Part shown: piece after piece, positions 58,646 to 64,000 of the stretch
Position numbering within the stretch: the stretch's first letter is position 1
How the letters are laid out: each line of letters starts with the position of its first letter
Source: Mastigias papua
Lineage: Eukaryota > Cnidaria > Scyphozoa > Rhizostomeae > Mastigiidae
Reading direction: 5' to 3'
NCBI GenBank assembly: GCA_964019165.1
Contig: OZ025277.1
Coordinates: 14,124,365 to 14,188,364, forward strand
Length of the DNA: 64,000 nt
The notes under the pieces: generated by a model
What the model saw: the letters and a program-made list of their open reading frames with translations, nothing else
Databases searched by the model: none
Told to the model about the DNA's origin: nothing
Translations under genes and position numbers: made by a program

Positions 58646-60874
58646 GTTGGGCTGTCAAGAGACATGTGACCTCGTTCTCACGGAACGGCATATGCAGGAC
58701 TGAGGCAGGATGAGGTTGCTATGTGGGTGTGGGTGTAAGTGTGGGTGTGGATGGGATGTGAAACTCTGAAAGCTTGTCTGCTAACACACTTCTCAGCAAA
58801 GAATTGTCGTGCACTTTTTGATTGTCGTTTGAGGAGCTCTAAGAGAACTCAAATAAAGAGCTTTATCATAGCATTTGTCATAGCATAGCATTTGCAAAAG
58901 ATGTGAAAATTGACAATCTAGTATGTCTTTTTATGACAGATGTTTGGTCATGTGCTAAAAACTTTCCTAGCTTTCACATTGTTGCAGTACTAAAACGTTC
59001 GTAACACCTTAGCGAGAATGTCACACTGCAGCTTTTAACAGACAGGTACTTGAATACATAAGTCACCTGTACATATTAAGAGAGATATAGCCTTGAGAAG
59101 AAAATTTGAAAGTTTAATTGCATATGAGCTCATCGACTTTCCTAGATCTCAAAAATCGTGTATTAACCATTTTTAACTTTTAGAGCAGTTGAGAACTACT
59201 GCTGCTGTCTTATAAACCACTTACAAAAACATGCAGATAAGATTGTGAGTAATCTGCAAGGTCCTGACAGGAATGTCTAGACACAAGCATTCTGCTTGAG
59301 AATCACGCATTTGAGTCTTTTCTCACTCTCATACGCAAAAAATCTCACGTATTTTAAATATTTCCTTATGTACTCAATGACAAACCCATCGGAAATATGG
59401 GGAAGCGAGTGTCCCTACTTTTGCCGAAGGATGATCCTCAGAATTCCTGTAGAGTCAAAGTGGGGGAATTCTCTTTAAAGATGTTCCCCTCGCATCTTAC
59501 CTTTTTACGGAGTAATAGTCATAAAAATATCACAATTCCTGTAGTTAGTGGCAAGCATGATAGTTGGGAGATGCACTCTACACCAAAGGAAAGGGCGTAG
59601 TTGCCAAAATTTTGCTCTGGGGTACATCCCAAGGTCCCTTTACTTCCATTTCTCAAGACTTCATTTACTCTCTCTAAGCCTCTCTAGGTGCTACTTGAGG
59701 GTGCTTTTCTTTACTCTTGGGAATTCCTTCTTTCCTAGGTTTCTTTTAAGCCTCTGCCTTTGAGGAGTGAATAGTAATGTATTTCAAGCCAATCTGGAGA
59801 TGGCAGAATTTTCTGAAAAATTCTGTAACAAGGCAGAAATAACATCTCACTCATATTCAGTTTTACAACTTGAGAGCTCTGAGCATGGCACCCACAAAGC
59901 AAAATGTGGGCATGACAGCACTGACTACCCAGCTAGAAAGTTTTACCCCTTTTGCCCCTAAAAATTATTAAACTGAAAGTATGTCTTTTTGCATAAAAAC
60001 TCAGAAAATAGACAGTTGGACACAAAACAGCCAGTATATCAACATTTCTCAAAGATTTATCAATGATCTGATTATTATGTTTCTTTCTATAATGAATGTA
60101 TCTCTAATTTAGAAAGAGCATTTTCCTAAATCTTAAGGGTGTGGTCCCAAGTGTCTTCTTGGGGGTGAAGACCCCAGGCACCCATCCTTCCTCTTTCCTA
60201 CAGCTCCCAAATTTTCAGAGCTGGCTTCATTACTGGGTCAAGGTGGCAGATTTCCATTGACTGGAAATCTGAGAAGGCCGCCATAAGTTATGAAATGATT
60301 CGTTGGTGATAGCAATGACCTCAAAATTTCAAAAGGAAAATGTGAAGGGGGTCCACAATCTAACACTTTTTATTTGTAAAGCAGTAAACAAGTCATAAAC
60401 AATATTCACATATATTTACACCCATAAATGTTATTGAGAAACTGCCCCCCTACAATCATAAGATTTGATATCACATTTTTGATATCCCAATAATATCCCT
60501 CAATTCTTCAAATCTAACCAAGGAAAATTAAATACAAAAGTTGCACACCTATTGGACACCCTCCAAACACATAAGTGCAGGACAAACTTACCTACTAAGT
60601 AAAGTACTTTACTAGTAAAGCGCCGATGGTTTATAAGGGAAAGCAGATAAAACCAGCCCAAAACAGAATGTGCTATGGATAAAAAAAGAGGCATGCAAAA
60701 AGGGGCAAGTAAAAAATAAATGAAGTCAAATGATTTAATAGCTTAAAAAAACTTCCGATATTCCGATATCATGTGTATAATTTAATGCACAAAATAAAGA
60801 TCAAACATACAAATAATGGATACTAAACATATGTGAAATTTGCCGGGATTGAATAGAGTGATTAACTGCCACTC
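58646..60874. other. Intergenic region between ABHD18 and LRRC57
   Basis: It should contain the ABHD18 promoter and the LRRC57 3' UTR. A GTGGGT-rich tract lies at 58,722-58,756. On the minus strand ATTAAA occurs at 60,781-60,786 and AATAAA at 60,369-60,374, both candidate polyadenylation signals for LRRC57. No other gene can be supported. Confidence 0.55.
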
Positions 60875-60916
60875 TCAAATAAATTTCTTCTTTGTTGCAG
60901 TATACCTCTCCATGTA
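60875..60916 (-). CDS. LRRC57 homologue, last coding exon
   Basis: This 42-bp terminal exon follows a TTCCAG acceptor. It encodes YMERYTATKKKFI and a TGA stop, matching the human LRRC57 end YMERFTATKKKFA. Although tiny, it is secured by this match and by its phase-0 join to the previous exon. Confidence 0.93.
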   Translation of the reverse strand, partial: YMERYTATKKKFI

Positions 60917-62269
60917 CTGGAAGAAAAGAAAAAATATATAAAGGATGTCACAAAATTTATGGCTAGAATATGATATAATACTGATGATTCCTTGCAGTAT
61001 CATGTGTGATAGATACCCCCTTTCAAGCAACACTGAAGTCCGAACAACATGTAGCAGAGAAGTTAACACCTTATATCATGAAATCTAATGGATATGAATA
61101 CTTCAACCTTAAGAGGGAAATGGCTCACCTAGCATATCCCTGCTTCTTATCAGTTAACACAAACTGTAGTACTATTCCAGAGGTAAATCCTTTGCAGACA
61201 ACTTAAATAAGGAACATGGTATTGTAAGATGTAGAGTAGCCTTGTTGCTATGATCTTTTGAGATTAAGCCCTTCATTCTACATGTTTGTTGTTTATCATT
61301 ATTTATTTCAATGGGTGAGTGGCCAAGTGGTTAGAGTGCTTGACTGCTGTGTGGAACATTGATGGTTTGAGCCGAACCTTCAGATCATAGTTAGGATGCT
61401 CATTCACTGTCCACCCTGCAGCAAATGGAAACCTGGTGAAACACTAAGGAAGCTTAAGATGGCAAGGGAAGGAACAGGTCAGGTAGGGTGACCGTCACCC
61501 TACCACACTATGCCGACAGCTCAGGATAAGTGTCCTCTCTAGCAGGCACTCCCTGATGTATGGAATTGTATATGGGATTAACCTTTACCTTTACAGTACT
61601 ATGGATGCCATCAAAATGATGTAGGCATGCCAAGTAGTAGCAGGCATTTAGCTCTTCATTTGGGATAGGGAGTCAATGGACCACAGGGCAACATTCCAAT
61701 AAAAATTACCCACTCACACCACAGACAATAAATGGCTACTCTCCATCCAGTCCAGAATAGATGTCTCCCCTATTATTAATTTTTTCAAAATGCATACCAG
61801 GACATTCTCATTGCAAACCTCCCCCCCCCCCTGGTTATTAATTTTGAGCCAAGAGCAAATTTTTCCAACCAGACAGACCCAGAATTGCCCAGTGAAAGTA
61901 ACTCGTGAATGTTTGTTGTAATGAAAAAATGCTAGTGTGAAATGAGTAATTGCTGCAAGAAGCACTGAAAATGCAGCTGACAGTTGTGCCAATGATGATG
62001 ACATCATTATGAATGATGATGATAGACACACTTGTAGTATGCTAGAAATATGTAATAAACAAAATAAGTTCTTTGTCAAAAACTAAATGTTTATTCAATG
62101 CATATGTTGGCATTCTCTCCACCTCCATCTATAACAGTCCACCACATAGGCATTCACCTTGGAGCTTTTTCCACCCACCCCCTTCCCACTTATTACTTAA
62201 AATATCTCAAGAGACTATTTTCTTTAAAACTTAAAGCATAGGAATATATCATTGAAAAGGACCACTCAC
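60917..62269. other. LRRC57 intron with SINE and poly-C
   Basis: This intron of about 1.35 kb has a GTGAGT donor and a TTCCAG acceptor. It holds the SINE at 61,312-61,594 and a C tract near 61,820-61,832. The open frames around 61,714-62,079 lack support. Confidence 0.8.
61312..61594 (+). mobile_element. tRNA-derived SINE
   Basis: A tRNA-like head carries a pol III A box (TGGCCAAGTGG, 61,319-61,329) and a B box (GGTTTGAGCC, 61,364-61,373) about 35 bp apart. The A box wording is closest to Ser/Leu-type tRNAs. A tRNA-unrelated body of about 190 bp follows, with a short ACCTTT repeat tail near 61,581-61,594. The head does not fold into a complete tRNA, so it is not a functional tRNA gene. It lies in an LRRC57 intron, opposite to the gene. 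Confidence 0.75.
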
Positions 62270-62727
62270 AGTGTCATAGCCTTCTTTATCATGAAGCTCT
62301 CTCATTTGAAACAAGTTTCCATCAACAGCAAGAACAGCAATCTGAGAGTTCTGAAGTAAGTCTGTTGAAACTGCATCAATTCCCAAACAATTCTCATCAA
62401 CCCTCAATACCTTTAGCCGTGGGCATTTAGTAAGTGATGAAGGCAAAGTTGATAATCTGTTCTGATTTAGGTTAAGCTCAATTGCTTGCAAATTTTCAAG
62501 GCTGTCAGGTATACTGTGGATTTTATTTCCAGACAAATCAATGGCATCAAGCTTCTGCAACAAGCAAATTTCAACTGGAAAAGTCTGCAAACTGTTGTTG
62601 CATAATGTCAGTGATGTAAGGTTTTTCAATTTAGGAAATATTCCCTCCGGTAAATGACTGATATGATTTCCAGCTAAACTAAGAGTCTCCAACTTTGTGA
62701 GATTGCCCATAAATTGAGGAACAATTT
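62270..62727 (-). CDS. LRRC57 homologue, main LRR exon
   Basis: This 458-bp exon holds most of the leucine-rich repeats: LTKLETLSLAGNHISHLPEG, LKNLTSLTLCNNSLQTFPVE, LQKLDAIDLSGNKIHSIPDS, LQAIELNLNQNRLSTLPSSL and CPRLKVLRVDENCLGID. The capping region QIAVLAVDGNLFQMRELHDK leads to EGYDT. The repeats follow the LxxLxLxxNxLxxLP consensus and match human LRRC57 closely (ELNLNQNQ, CPRLKILRLEENCL). LRRC57 is a small, probably membrane-associated LRR protein of poorly known function. The borders are a TTTAG acceptor (phase 1) and an ACT|GTGAGT donor (phase 0). Confidence 0.93.
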
Positions 62728-63243
62728 CTAAATCAAAGGAAGATATGAAAGAACAACCTCAAAAGAAGATATATACTGGTGCCCTATGTGAGCTTTTAAC
62801 ATAGATTGAGCCTCAACAAGGAATATCCAATTAAAGCATGATCAGCAAATAAATAATGATAATAAATAATAAATAATAAATATAAATAATAAATAATGAT
62901 CTAGATAGTAAATGGTCCTGGTATAACTATTTTTATGAACTAAAGATAGATACAAACACTGCTATATTGAAGCTCTGTGTTAATATGTTAACTAGCAGAA
63001 AATAATTAATTCATGAATGCACAAATAAAAACAAAAGGCATTCCATAACAGTAGTGTAAGTCCTCAGATTTATTTCCACCATTGATAAAGCTGCCTTCAA
63101 ATTAGTCCCCTCAAATAAACCACCATCAGATTAGACCCCAAAATTAGCCCCCTTGATGTAAGTACAACTCATTAATATGTCCCTTAATTAAATAAGTGTA
63201 CTTAATGATTTATGGTAGGCAAAGCAACTAATCAGGAGCTTAC
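62728..63243. other. LRRC57 intron
   Basis: This 516-bp AT-rich intron carries an (AATAAT)n-like tract at 62,846-62,897. I see no other features. Confidence 0.85.
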
Positions 63244-63379
63244 CAAGCCTGTTACTATTCATAGTAAAACTCTTCAAATTTGTAAATTGGGCAAATACTG
63301 CAGGTATTTCATGCAGCTTGTTATTTGATAAATCTATTGTCCGTAATGCTTTAGAGAGTGTTGAAAATTCTGGTGGTAG
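63244..63379 (-). CDS. LRRC57 homologue, internal LRR exon
   Basis: This 136-bp exon, with a CACAG acceptor and a TTG|GTAAGC donor, encodes LPPEFSTLSKALRTIDLSNN then KLHEIPAVFAQFTNLKSFTM and NSNRL. It matches the human LRRC57 segment around LRTIDLSNNKIESLP. It joins the next exon in phase 1 to give LEIVPQFMGN. Confidence 0.93.
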
Positions 63380-63958
63380 CTGTGAACAAAAGTGATAAAA
63401 ATCAGAAGATCTATTAAGAAATTATGGTTCTCTTGGTCACAAAGAACACAAATAAAACAACATTTTGAAATTTTACAGTGAAGTTCATTAGAAAAATGAT
63501 GTGACTCTGAATCTATGGTATAGATTTAAAACACAACAAATTTTAATAATACACAAGTCTACGTAAGAATCTTCAATTTTGGAAAGCAACTGGGTAATAT
63601 AAAATATGGAGCTCCAAATGCGAGGGAAAACCCATCCTGATATAAAACCTAACTGTCATAGCCCACTAACTTAAACTTCAGTGCACCATCGCAATTTAAC
63701 AAGAATAAGGAGATTAAACATTATAATGATCAGGCAATACTTATGCCGTGTGAATGCAATTTTCCACAATCCTGAACATTCTTATAGATATTTTCATGAC
63801 GATAGACCTTAGCACTTCCCTGTGCATTATAAACTAAAACAAACGTTGCTCGATCGTGTCTCGCTACCATCCCAATTCCACTACTAGTTCTGACACACAT
63901 GAAAAGGCAAGCTGGCACTCTTCACTTCCAAGTTTGAATGCATCATAAAAAAACTTAC
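63380..63958. other. LRRC57 first visible intron
   Basis: This 579-bp intron has a GTAAGT donor and a CACAG acceptor. No gene or repeat is seen inside. The short minus-strand frame at 63,730-63,918 has no family resemblance. Confidence 0.8.
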
Positions 63959-64000
63959 TTGCTTCAAACCTTTGCCATTTAACGAGCAAACCCCTGTTTT
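63959..64000 (-). CDS. LRRC57 homologue, 5' exon (cut by window edge)
   Basis: The visible 42 bases encode KTGVCSLNGKGLKQ before a CAA|GTAAGT donor, matching human KTGVFQLKDRGLTE. The N-terminal ~14 residues, including any MGN myristoylation signal, lie outside the window. The visible parts total 225 residues plus stop, equal to the human protein minus its first 14 residues. Confidence 0.88.

Noticed and set aside
61317..61380. Functional tRNA gene
   Set aside because: A and B boxes are present, but the acceptor stem and complete cloverleaf are not; the longer body and repeat tail indicate a SINE.

Overview
This window looks like nuclear DNA from an invertebrate animal. The genes have spliced coding exons with GT/AG borders, large introns, a long satellite array, several microsatellites and transposon debris, and no operon structure. 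A beta-thymosin gene with many tandem repeats, next to ABHD18- and LRRC57-like genes, fits a cnidarian or another early-branching or marine invertebrate. Hydra thypedin is a known multi-repeat beta-thymosin protein. The sequence alone does not fix the species.

Layout. (1) 1-24,531 is an almost uninterrupted satellite array with a 107-bp unit. It contains a 200-N scaffold gap (11,617-11,816) and clear higher-order structure, including blocks repeated at exactly 24 and 69 units. The many ~103-codon open frames here are products of the repeat and not genes. (2) 24,532-28,940 is AT-rich non-coding DNA with one ~550-bp foldback element (25,438-25,990). (3) 28,941-49,057, minus strand, is a large gene for a modular beta-thymosin-repeat protein. 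I resolve 11 coding exons: a start exon with one repeat, nine internal exons of exactly 228 bp with two repeats each, and a last exon with one repeat. Every intron is phase 1. The reconstructed protein is about 764 residues with 20 thymosin modules. One of these exons (34,836-35,063) has no start codon in frame and is easily missed. (4) 49,058-56,391 is intergenic, with a dispersed repeat family, a decayed LINE reverse transcriptase tail (minus strand), and a cluster of (TA)n tracts interrupted by perfect hairpins and a Tigger/pogo-like MITE. (5) 56,392-58,645, minus strand, is an ABHD18 homologue (alpha/beta hydrolase) in two exons, with a 490-bp (GATAT)n microsatellite in its intron and an apparent frame break near the N-terminus. 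(6) 60,875 to beyond the right edge, minus strand, is an LRRC57 homologue (leucine-rich repeat protein). Four coding exons are visible and a tRNA-derived SINE lies in one intron.

The three genes share a strand but show no functional link. Thymosin repeats bind actin monomers, ABHD18 is a predicted serine hydrolase, and LRRC57 is a small LRR protein. The most notable features are the exon-amplified thymosin gene, which contains very recently duplicated or homogenised exons and may end in a CaaX-like tail, and the organised satellite, which is a plausible centromeric or heterochromatic array.
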